A stretch of 64,000 nucleotides of DNA from Flavobacterium buctense (lineage in GTDB: Bacteria > Bacteroidota > Bacteroidia > Flavobacteriales > Flavobacteriaceae). The stretch covers positions 434,001-498,000 of the forward strand of contig NZ_JACTAB010000001.1 in NCBI RefSeq assembly GCF_014486695.1, given 5' to 3'. The notes beneath the pieces were generated by a model that had not been told where the DNA came from, ran no database searches, and was given only the letters and a program-made list of their open reading frames with translations. The position numbers were made by a program, and so were the translations under genes. Below are positions 34,568 through 41,794 of this stretch, piece by piece. Within the stretch, counting starts at the first letter, position 1. Each line of letters begins with the position of its first letter.

Positions 34568-35707
34568 TTACCGCATAATTCTGCGGAGCAATGCTTTAAT
34601 GAAAAGCATTTTCGGGCATTTCCAAATGACTTGTAAATCTTCCCAAAAAGAGGTTTCCTCATCTAAAAACTTAAAGATAACCGTGGCATTTCCTTTTTCA
34701 AACATCGCCGAAAAAATGGTTGAACCTAGATGGTTTTTTTGGTCTAAAATATCTAAAAGAAGCAAATCATAAAACCAAAATTTATCGGCTTTGTGAAATT
34801 TAGTCAAGTTGGTTTCTTTAGACAAAAATTGAACCAAAGCTTGTGATTTTTTGACCGTATTTTTAAAAGTATAACCTGTACTGGCTTTCGTCCAACCGCC
34901 GGCTGAACCAATATTGAGCATGTTTTTCGAATTGTGTTGCCAAAACGGATAACATGTCATCGGGATATTGCCTTGTTCTTTTTCGATGATTTCGTAATCG
35001 GTTATACCGAGTTTTTGGATGTAGTTTTGGATTTCGGTTTCGTACTCGACTTTTGACAACAAATCTTTCGAGAACAAAGTGTATTCCAACAAAGCTTCGG
35101 TTTCGGATGTTGGCAAGACGTACATAAATCGAGTATTGCCTTTTTGCTCCACCGAAAAATCCATGAAAGTTGCACAATCGGGATTGAAAACGGCTTCTTT
35201 GCTTTTGATAAACCAACCTATAAAATGTTGGTGTAAAAAAGGATATTTGGTTTGAGTTTTAACCAATTCCGGATTGAAAATGGAATTGAAAATTTGGTTA
35301 CAAGTAAAACTTTCTGAATTTGTTTTGACTACGCAATGATGTCCCAATTCTTGAAAATCGATTACTTTTTGATTTAAAAAAGTGATGTTTTCTTCTTTGG
35401 AAATCAGTTCGAAAACACGATTGTAAAAATCCAATCCTTTGACCATTTTGTATTGGTACGGATTTAGATTTAGTTGTCTTTCAAAGTACTCGTTTTTGAA
35501 CCAAGCGGCGTTCCATTGGGCGGAAGCCAAATCATCATACAGACCTTTATCATCCCAAAAACACCAAGTTCTGTCGTTGGTTTTTTTTGAATTCTCGTCA
35601 ATTAAAAGAATGGATTTGTCTTTGAATTTTCCGGAAAGGACCATTTCATAAACCGTCATCAAAGCGGATAAACCGGCGCCGGTAAAAATGTAATGGTAGT
35701 GTTTCAT
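34568..35707 (-). CDS. crtY: Lycopene cyclase (CrtY family)
   Basis: A 379-aa flavoprotein-like carotenoid cyclase. It opens with a dinucleotide-binding motif variant (YIFTGAGLSALMTVYEMV), followed by LLIDENSKKTNDRTWCFWD, the pattern of CrtY lycopene beta-cyclases, then RFMYVLPTSETEALLEYTLFS, YEIIEKEQGNIPMTCYPFWQ and NIGSAGGWTKASTGYTF. It would convert lycopene to beta-carotene, a step toward zeaxanthin in yellow Flavobacterium. No other crt genes lie in the window. Its ATG shares one base with the stop of the upstream TonB-dependent receptor (TAATG), implying co-translation with it. Confidence 0.9.
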   Translation of the reverse strand: MKHYHYIFTGAGLSALMTVYEMVLSGKFKDKSILLIDENSKKTNDRTWCFWDDKGLYDDLASAQWNAAWFKNEYFERQLNLNPYQYKMVKGLDFYNRVFELISKEENITFLNQKVIDFQELGHHCVVKTNSESFTCNQIFNSIFNPELVKTQTKYPFLHQHFIGWFIKSKEAVFNPDCATFMDFSVEQKGNTRFMYVLPTSETEALLEYTLFSKDLLSKVEYETEIQNYIQKLGITDYEIIEKEQGNIPMTCYPFWQHNSKNMLNIGSAGGWTKASTGYTFKNTVKKSQALVQFLSKETNLTKFHKADKFWFYDLLLLDILDQKNHLGSTIFSAMFEKGNATVIFKFLDEETSFWEDLQVIWKCPKMLFIKALLRRIMR

Positions 35708-37755
35708 TAATAAAGTGTATATCTCAATCCCAGAAATCCTCTGATGCCTTGATTGGGTGCGTAAACGTAACTCGGGTCAAAGGTTAGCGCATAAGGATTT
35801 GACGGTGTTGCCATCACATTTCCGTTGGCATCGTAATCGACATTTTCGTCAAAAGGATCTTCTGCTCTGGCAATTAGAAACGGATTTCCTTTGTTGGGCG
35901 TCCAATTCAATATGTTTTTGATTCCCGCGTAAAGTTCAAAATTACGGAATTTTTTATAAGTAAATTGGATGTTCTGCAAACTCCACGGTTTTGAATAGTC
36001 ATCTCTTGGATCAAGCGGTCCCAAAAGTGGCAATCGCATCGGGCCATAAAGATTTCCGGTGTAATCAATCGACAAGAACCAATCGGGAATGTCGTAGGTT
36101 AAAGCCCAATTCACACTGTACTTTTCGGTTAAAACCGGTTGGGTTGCGACACCATTTTTTACATTTTTTGGATCTAAAACCGTGAACCCGATTATGGCTT
36201 TAAATCCATAAGGTGTAACCAAATCAACATTGCCGCTGATACCAAAGGCTTCTGAGTAACCATTCAGGTTTTGGTAAATAATTTGGTTCGGATTAGTGTC
36301 ATAATCCGGGATGATTTGATTGGTGAAATAAGTGTACCAAGTGGATAACTCAATTCCCAGGAAAGTGGCGTTGTCAAACCTGAATTTTTTTAGGTAATTG
36401 AAATTGACGTTATACGACTTTTCGGGAGCTAAGTTTTCGGTAATTACTACTTCTCTCGAACCGGTCAAAGCGGCGTGTTCTTCGGTAAATAAATTGACAA
36501 TTCTAAATCCGGTTCCGGCATTGATTCTGAAAACGTCATTCTTGGTCGGATTCCATTTGTAGGCGATGCGTGGCGTGAAAATGTGCCCGTGATTGTTGTT
36601 GTAATCATATCTTGCACCCAAAAGCAAATGGTGTTTTTCGGCTAATTTTATTTCGTCTTGCAAAAATGCACTGTAAATATTAGTCTTTTCGGCAGTAATT
36701 GTTGCGGTTGTATTGTCGTTATAATATTGGTGTCGAATGGCTGCGCCTAATAATAAATTGTGATTTTTCAATTTTTTGTCCCAAAGGTATTGTCCGAAAG
36801 CAATTTTTTGCTGCGCCAAATACAAAGTCGTTCCGTAAACCGAATTCTGGTCATGCGACGTAGCCGAAAAAGTTAAAAACATATCTTCCTTGGTTGGCAA
36901 TTGGTATTTGCTCAACAACTCAAATCTTGTCGTATAAATGCTTTCTCCATAAACTTCGTTGCCACCGCGGTAACTTTTGTTCCATTGCATTTCGCCACCC
37001 CAACGATCTTCGTAAAAAAATCTTCCGGCGATGGTAAATTCTTTTTGATTCTTTCTGTTGAAATTCCATTTGTTAAAAATCGAGATTCTTTCCTGAAGCG
37101 TCACATCGGTAAAATTATCGTTGTTGTTATCAATTGGGCTATTGTAATTGTAATAGTTTAGTCCCAATAACGATTCGGCTTTTTGTCCGACATTGGCTTT
37201 AAAACCCAAATCGATATTGTTTTCCAACCAAGAAGTCGAGAATACATCAGCTGAAAATAAAGGTGCATTTTTGGTTTTTTTGGTAATGATGTTAATCAAT
37301 CCGCCAACGGCTTCACTACCGTACAAACTTGAGGCTGGACCTTTTATAATTTCTATTCTGTCAATCATTGAATTCGGAATTCCGGATAAGCCGTAAACGG
37401 TTGAAAGAGCACTTACGATGGGCATTCCGTCAATAGTTACCATGGTGTACGGACCTTCTAATCCATTAATATGAATGTCACCGGTACTGCAAATGTTACA
37501 GTTCAATTGTGGTCGAACGCCATTCACATTTTGTAGCGCTTCAAATACATTGGAAGTTGGATTTTTCTTTAGAAATGTCGTCGTATAAATTTCCACGGGA
37601 ACCGGAGTTTCCAATCTTGAAACCGGTTTTAATGTTCCCGAAACGACAACTTCATCCAAGGTTTCGGATTTTGAATTTTCAGGAATCGTATCTTTTACTT
37701 GAGCTATCAAGTAATTGAAGCTAAAGACAATCGTTAGTAAAACAAACTTTTTCAT
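35707..37755 (-). CDS. TonB-dependent receptor with a CxxC plug domain
   Basis: The start at 37755 (MKKFVLLTIVFSFNYLIAQ, signal peptide) gives 682 aa. A TonB box region (ETLDEVVVSG) is followed by the plug, with LNCNICSTGDIHINGLEGPY and IDRIEIIKGPASSLYGSEAVGGLINIIT, and then a beta-barrel ending in an aromatic residue (GLRYTLY). The CNIC pair in the plug is typical of a Bacteroidota receptor group whose ligand I cannot name. The divergent DtxR-family gene and the palindrome over its promoter suggest a metal or metal-chelate substrate. crtY is coupled downstream. Confidence 0.88.
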   Translation of the reverse strand: MKKFVLLTIVFSFNYLIAQVKDTIPENSKSETLDEVVVSGTLKPVSRLETPVPVEIYTTTFLKKNPTSNVFEALQNVNGVRPQLNCNICSTGDIHINGLEGPYTMVTIDGMPIVSALSTVYGLSGIPNSMIDRIEIIKGPASSLYGSEAVGGLINIITKKTKNAPLFSADVFSTSWLENNIDLGFKANVGQKAESLLGLNYYNYNSPIDNNNDNFTDVTLQERISIFNKWNFNRKNQKEFTIAGRFFYEDRWGGEMQWNKSYRGGNEVYGESIYTTRFELLSKYQLPTKEDMFLTFSATSHDQNSVYGTTLYLAQQKIAFGQYLWDKKLKNHNLLLGAAIRHQYYNDNTTATITAEKTNIYSAFLQDEIKLAEKHHLLLGARYDYNNNHGHIFTPRIAYKWNPTKNDVFRINAGTGFRIVNLFTEEHAALTGSREVVITENLAPEKSYNVNFNYLKKFRFDNATFLGIELSTWYTYFTNQIIPDYDTNPNQIIYQNLNGYSEAFGISGNVDLVTPYGFKAIIGFTVLDPKNVKNGVATQPVLTEKYSVNWALTYDIPDWFLSIDYTGNLYGPMRLPLLGPLDPRDDYSKPWSLQNIQFTYKKFRNFELYAGIKNILNWTPNKGNPFLIARAEDPFDENVDYDANGNVMATPSNPYALTFDPSYVYAPNQGIRGFLGLRYTLY

Positions 37756-37770
37756 TAAGCAAAATAAAAA

Positions 37771-37786
37771 TTTAGACAAAACTAAA
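37771..37786. promoter_or_regulatory. Candidate metal-regulator operator over the receptor's -7 element
   Basis: TTTAGACAAAACTAAA is an inverted repeat (TTTAG/CTAAA, 6-nt spacer), similar in layout to DtxR-type operators. On the minus strand it fully contains TAGTTTTG (37777-37784), a TAnnTTTG -7 element for the receptor starting at 37755. The regulator gene starts 54 nt away in the opposite direction. Binding is inferred, not shown. Confidence 0.55.
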
Positions 37787-37818
37787 AATTAATTTTTATT
37801 TATATTAAAAAAATAAAA

Positions 37819-37826
37819 TATATTTG
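37819..37826 (+). promoter_or_regulatory. -7 promoter element TATATTTG for the DtxR-family regulator
   Basis: An exact TAnnTTTG match ending 13 nt before the ATG at 37840, which implies a very short 5' leader. Confidence 0.6.
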
Positions 37827-37839
37827 TAAAAAAGCAAGT

Positions 37840-38487
37840 ATGACCATATCCGAAGAAAATTATATTAAGGTTATTTATCATCTGTCATTGGTTTCTCCAA
37901 AAGGCGTAAATACTAACGCTATTGCCGGAATGTTAGAAACCAAAGCATCTTCGGTTACGGATATGTTGAAGAAGCTGTCTGAAAAGGATTTGGTTTCGTA
38001 TCAAAAATACCAGGGCGTAAGTTTGACTGAAAACGGTCTGCTTTCGGCCAAAATGATAGTGAGAAAGCATCGTTTGTGGGAAGTTTTTTTGGTGGAGAAA
38101 TTGGCTTTCAATTGGGATGAGGTGCATGAAATTGCCGAAGAATTGGAACACATCAAGTCGGAAGCTTTGATTAATAAATTAGATGCTTTTCTAGGATTTC
38201 CGGCGTTTGACCCGCATGGTGATCCCATTCCGAATGAAAAAGGGGTGATTCAAAAAGTCAATAAATTATTGCTTTCTGAGGCCGAATTGAACCGAGAATA
38301 TTTTTGCATCGGTGTGAAAGATTCTTCTTCGGAGTTTTTAAAATATTTAGACAAACAAAAAATTGCTTTGGGCTCTACTTTTAAAGTAATCGAAAAAGAA
38401 AGTTTTGATGATACTTTGACGGTCGAAGTCAATTCACAAGAGAAAATTATCTCGAATAAAATTGCTAATAACTTATACGTTCAATAA
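37840..38487 (+). CDS. Metal-dependent transcriptional regulator, DtxR/MntR family
   Basis: A 215-aa cytoplasmic repressor type. An N-terminal winged helix (SEENYIKVIYHLSL ... IAGMLETKASSVTDMLKKLSEKDLVSY) is followed by a dimerisation and metal-binding region with the family pattern RKHRLWEVFLVEKLAFNWDEVHEIAEELEH and FDPHGDPIP, then a C-terminal FeoA/SH3-like domain. The metal could be Fe(II) or Mn(II). It is divergent from the receptor, is followed after 2 nt by a ZIP transporter, and faces the Feo block, so iron or manganese homeostasis is the likely role. Confidence 0.92.
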   Translation: MTISEENYIKVIYHLSLVSPKGVNTNAIAGMLETKASSVTDMLKKLSEKDLVSYQKYQGVSLTENGLLSAKMIVRKHRLWEVFLVEKLAFNWDEVHEIAEELEHIKSEALINKLDAFLGFPAFDPHGDPIPNEKGVIQKVNKLLLSEAELNREYFCIGVKDSSSEFLKYLDKQKIALGSTFKVIEKESFDDTLTVEVNSQEKIISNKIANNLYVQ

Positions 38488-38489
38488 TT

Positions 38490-39308
38490 ATGTACCAATC
38501 AGTAATAGACTATTTTGAAAGTATTGACCCGATTTTGGCCGCTTTTTATGCCACTATGTTCACTTGGTTTTTGACGGCGCTTGGTGCTTCGTTTGTGTTT
38601 TTTTTTAAGAATATGAATCGCGTAGTACTTGATGGAATGCTGGGTTTTACAGGCGGTGTGATGGTGGCGGCGAGTTTTTGGAGTTTGTTGGCACCAGCCA
38701 TTGAAATGAGTGAAGGCGAAGGATTTGTAAAAGTTATTCCGGCTTCGGTTGGATTTTTAATGGGCGCTTTATTTATTTTTGGTTTAGACAAAATTCTACC
38801 GCATTTGCACATAAACTTCAAAGAAACCGAAGGGATAAAATCGCCATGGCAGCGAACTACTTTATTGGTTCTAGCCATAACTTTACACAATATTCCTGAA
38901 GGCTTGGCTGTTGGAGTGCTTTTTGGCGGAGTAGCCGCAGGAATTCCGGAAGCCTCAATTGCCGGAGCGGTTACTTTAGCGATTGGAATCGGAATTCAAA
39001 ATTTTCCTGAAGGAATTGCAGTTTCGATGCCGTTACGTCGAATGGGTATGAGCCGTTGGAAGAGTTTTATGTACGGACAATCTTCAGCTATCGTAGAACC
39101 CATTGCGGGAGTTTTAGGCGCAGTTGCGGTTATCTTTTTTATACCAATTTTGCCTTATGCTTTGGCTTTTGCAGCCGGTGCAATGATATTTGTTGTAGTA
39201 GAAGAAGTGATTCCGGAGACACAGCAAGATAAAAATACAGACATTGCCACCTTAGGATTTATAGGAGGATTTATCGTGATGATGACTTTAGACGTTGCTT
39301 TGGGCTAA
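38490..39308 (+). CDS. ZIP-family divalent metal transporter
   Basis: A 272-aa inner-membrane protein with about eight membrane spans. The two signature helices carry LHNIPEGLAVGVLFG and IQNFPEGIAVSMPL, the metal-binding (H/N)xPEG motifs of ZIP proteins of the GufA/ZupT group. It probably imports Zn, Fe or Mn. It begins 2 nt after the DtxR-family regulator, so the two form an operon. Its last 4 nt overlap, on the opposite strand, the end of a small FeoB-associated gene. Confidence 0.93.
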   Translation: MYQSVIDYFESIDPILAAFYATMFTWFLTALGASFVFFFKNMNRVVLDGMLGFTGGVMVAASFWSLLAPAIEMSEGEGFVKVIPASVGFLMGALFIFGLDKILPHLHINFKETEGIKSPWQRTTLLVLAITLHNIPEGLAVGVLFGGVAAGIPEASIAGAVTLAIGIGIQNFPEGIAVSMPLRRMGMSRWKSFMYGQSSAIVEPIAGVLGAVAVIFFIPILPYALAFAAGAMIFVVVEEVIPETQQDKNTDIATLGFIGGFIVMMTLDVALG

Positions 39309-39430
39309 TGACAACCACAGTCATCATTTCCACAGTTTTTCTTTGACTTGGGTTTCCAAATATATTTTCTAACCAGAAAGCCAACAGCAAGTAGAACAAC
39401 AATATAAACTCCTATTTCTTGAAAATCCAT
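39305..39430 (-). CDS. FeoB-associated Cys-rich membrane protein (41 aa)
   Basis: The minus-strand ORF, ATG at 39430, encodes one hydrophobic span (MDFQEIGVYIVVLLAVGFLV) followed by a basic stretch and a cysteine tail, CGNDDCGCH. This is the pattern of the small FeoB-associated Cys-rich proteins found near feo genes in Bacteroidota and some other phyla. A role in ferrous iron transport is inferred from the family and context. Here it lies downstream of feoA, feoB and a FecA-like receptor on the same strand, and its 3' end overlaps the convergent ZIP gene by 4 nt. Confidence 0.82.
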   Translation of the reverse strand: MDFQEIGVYIVVLLAVGFLVRKYIWKPKSKKNCGNDDCGCH

Positions 39431-39475
39431 CGTACAAAAGTATAAGGTTCTCTGTTTATGGAGAACCTTTTTAAG

Positions 39476-41710
39476 TTAAAATTTAGCACCTATTGAAATG
39501 TAAATTGTTCTGCCTTCTCCGGGTAATATTCCGGGACCAGGGTAACCTCCGGCTCTTCGTGTGGCATATTCATTATCGAACAAATTATTGATACCGGTAC
39601 GAAGGTTATAGTTTTTCAAGAATTTGTATTCTGCGGAAAAATCTAATACGTTGTAATCTTCTAACAAACCGGTTACACCATTAGCTGAAGGTGTTTTTGT
39701 ATTGTTTGCGTCTGTGAATATTTTACCGGACATTCTGTATTGTATGGTAGTGGAAATATTATTATTTCCCCATGAAAGACCAAAGTTGTGTATGTACCTA
39801 GGAGCATTTTCTACTCTATTTCCCGACAAATTACTTTCAGTTATCGTTACGTTGGGTGCTGTTCCTGAGGCTGAAGAGATTTTAAAATCCGTATAACGAC
39901 TATCAATAAAACTTACTGACGCAAAGAAATCAAGGTTACCATAGGGTTTCTCAATTTCGAAGAAACGGGTAATATTAACGTTAAAAAAGCCCTCAATACC
40001 TTTGTTTACTGTAGCGCCTAAATTTGTTCTGTAAAGATAAGTACCTTGTGTAGGGTCATTATTTACAAATTGTCTTATGCCGCCAATTCTATTATTGTAG
40101 CTCAAATAAAACAAACTAAAATCAAAATTTAAGTAGTTTTTGTAGGTTCCCCGGAATCCAAAATCAGTGTTATAACCATTTGCGTCTTCTAAATTCGGAT
40201 CAATCACATCAGTAACTGCCGGTGGGGTTAAATCTGAAAACAAAACCGGTCGGTAGGCCTGAGTAATGTTTGCATATATATTAGTAGTTCTAAACTTGTA
40301 TTCTATTCCTAAACCAAATAATGGTTGATTTCTGGATATTGTTTTGTTGGGTAGCGTAATCTCATTCCCTGCATTGAATCCAAAACGGCCATCAGCGGTT
40401 GAATTTATGTTTTCATAACGTATCCCCGGAGTTACACTAAATTGCTCACTTATTTTAAATTGATTTTCAGCAAAAACAGCTACATTTCTTGTGGTAAAAT
40501 CCAAATCACGTGCAAATTCACCATCAATGGTTAAGTCAAAATCAGAACCGGTTGTTCCTCTACCTTCTTGGACGCGATTGGTATTTGCTTGGTACAAACG
40601 GACACCAAAGGCGAGATTGTTTTTTGTTTGGCCCAATTTATATTGGTAAATATTTCGGTTTTCTACCCCAAAGTTTTTGTAATAATCACGGTCTACTCTT
40701 CTGTTGGCATAGTCATTGGTTGCCGGATTTATGACATCTTCAACGTTAGGAGTTGCGGTAAAACCAACACTGTTTCGTTCGCCAATTAAACCAAAAAAGG
40801 TAGTGTTAGACGATAATTTGTCGTTTATTTTAGTGTCTAATTGTAAAGAGAAAACGTTCCATGGAGTGCCAAACCAATTTCGGTCTCTAAAAGACTGTCT
40901 AGGATTGTCATTAAATTGTTCATCAGTTAAGCCACCCGCTTGTTGCATTTGATAATCCATATTAGTGTACTCTGCGGATAGTTTAGTTTTGTCATTAAAT
41001 CTGTATTCAACAAAAGCATGAGTATTGCGAACAGTGTATTCGCTATTTTCTCGCCATCCTTCGGCACTTCTCGAATGATTATACAGATAATATGAAAACT
41101 TTTTGAACTTTCCACCGATAGCATTATAGCTACTCATCAAACCATAGCTTCCTATGGTGTTTTGAGTTTCAAAAGAGAATTTCTTTTTCGTTTCTCTTTT
41201 CAAGATGTAATTCAACATTCCGCCAAATTGCGGGCCAAATTGTAATGAAGCGCCACCGCGAACTAATGCTATGGTTTCAACTGCTTCTAAAGGAGGATTG
41301 TAATAAGCTTCGGGATAACCAAAAACATCCGAGGAAATATCATAACCGTTTTGGCGTGTGTTTAACTCCCAACTTCTATTAGGACTTAACCCTCTAACGC
41401 CTACGTTGATTTGTATTCCGGAGCCTTCGTTTTCCCATATGGTTACACCGGGAATTCTGGCGAAAATTTCACGAGCATTATTATTCGTTAAGTTTCCGTT
41501 GATATTAGACAGTTTTAAAACTTCATTTTTTTTGCCTGAATAAATGACGTTGTCTTTGATTTCAGCCATTCTTTCTGGACTTTGTTGCTTGGCTATGATA
41601 ACAACCGGTGCTAAGGTTTTGACAGTGTCATTTTCTATTTTATACTGATCTTGGGCGTTTGCATTTGCAATTATAAGCCAAGAAAAAAAGAGAAGAGATA
41701 TTGGGCGCAT
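39476..41710 (-). CDS. TonB-dependent receptor, FecA-like (Fe(3+)-chelate/dicitrate type)
   Basis: A 744-aa outer-membrane receptor with signal peptide MRPISLLFFSWLIIANANAQ. The plug contains NAREIFARIPGVTIWENEGSGIQ, VGVRGLSPNRSWELNTRQNGY, SSDVFGYPEAYYNPP and LVRGGASLQFGPQFGGMLNYI, matching the FecA/dicitrate group. The barrel ends with IYISIGAKF. It lies between feoB and the Cys-rich gene. Its 5' region shares TTATTTAGATTGA with the feoA 5' region, placing both in one putative regulon. Confidence 0.9.
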   Translation of the reverse strand: MRPISLLFFSWLIIANANAQDQYKIENDTVKTLAPVVIIAKQQSPERMAEIKDNVIYSGKKNEVLKLSNINGNLTNNNAREIFARIPGVTIWENEGSGIQINVGVRGLSPNRSWELNTRQNGYDISSDVFGYPEAYYNPPLEAVETIALVRGGASLQFGPQFGGMLNYILKRETKKKFSFETQNTIGSYGLMSSYNAIGGKFKKFSYYLYNHSRSAEGWRENSEYTVRNTHAFVEYRFNDKTKLSAEYTNMDYQMQQAGGLTDEQFNDNPRQSFRDRNWFGTPWNVFSLQLDTKINDKLSSNTTFFGLIGERNSVGFTATPNVEDVINPATNDYANRRVDRDYYKNFGVENRNIYQYKLGQTKNNLAFGVRLYQANTNRVQEGRGTTGSDFDLTIDGEFARDLDFTTRNVAVFAENQFKISEQFSVTPGIRYENINSTADGRFGFNAGNEITLPNKTISRNQPLFGLGIEYKFRTTNIYANITQAYRPVLFSDLTPPAVTDVIDPNLEDANGYNTDFGFRGTYKNYLNFDFSLFYLSYNNRIGGIRQFVNNDPTQGTYLYRTNLGATVNKGIEGFFNVNITRFFEIEKPYGNLDFFASVSFIDSRYTDFKISSASGTAPNVTITESNLSGNRVENAPRYIHNFGLSWGNNNISTTIQYRMSGKIFTDANNTKTPSANGVTGLLEDYNVLDFSAEYKFLKNYNLRTGINNLFDNEYATRRAGGYPGPGILPGEGRTIYISIGAKF

Positions 41711-41712
41711 TT

Positions 41713-41730
41713 TTATTTAGATTGATTCTA
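41713..41730. promoter_or_regulatory. Palindromic box in the FecA-like receptor leader, shared with feoA
   Basis: TTATTTAGATTGATTCTA contains TAGA/TCTA inverted arms. Its first 13 nt are identical to 44147-44159 before feoA. It starts 2 nt upstream of the start codon, at about the expected transcription start. It is a candidate operator for the DtxR-family protein or for Fur. Confidence 0.5.
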
Positions 41731-41735
41731 TGCAG

Positions 41736-41743
41736 CAAAAATA
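41736..41743 (-). promoter_or_regulatory. -7 promoter element TATTTTTG for the FecA-like receptor
   Basis: An exact TAnnTTTG match on the minus strand, 25 nt before the ATG at 41710. Its spacing to the shared box matches that before feoA. Farther up, TTTAGACAAAATAAAA (41757-41772) resembles the operator at 37771-37786. Confidence 0.55.
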
Positions 41744-41794
41744 ATGTATATATTTATTTAGACAAAATAAAAATAATGATTTTTTAAAGAAAAT

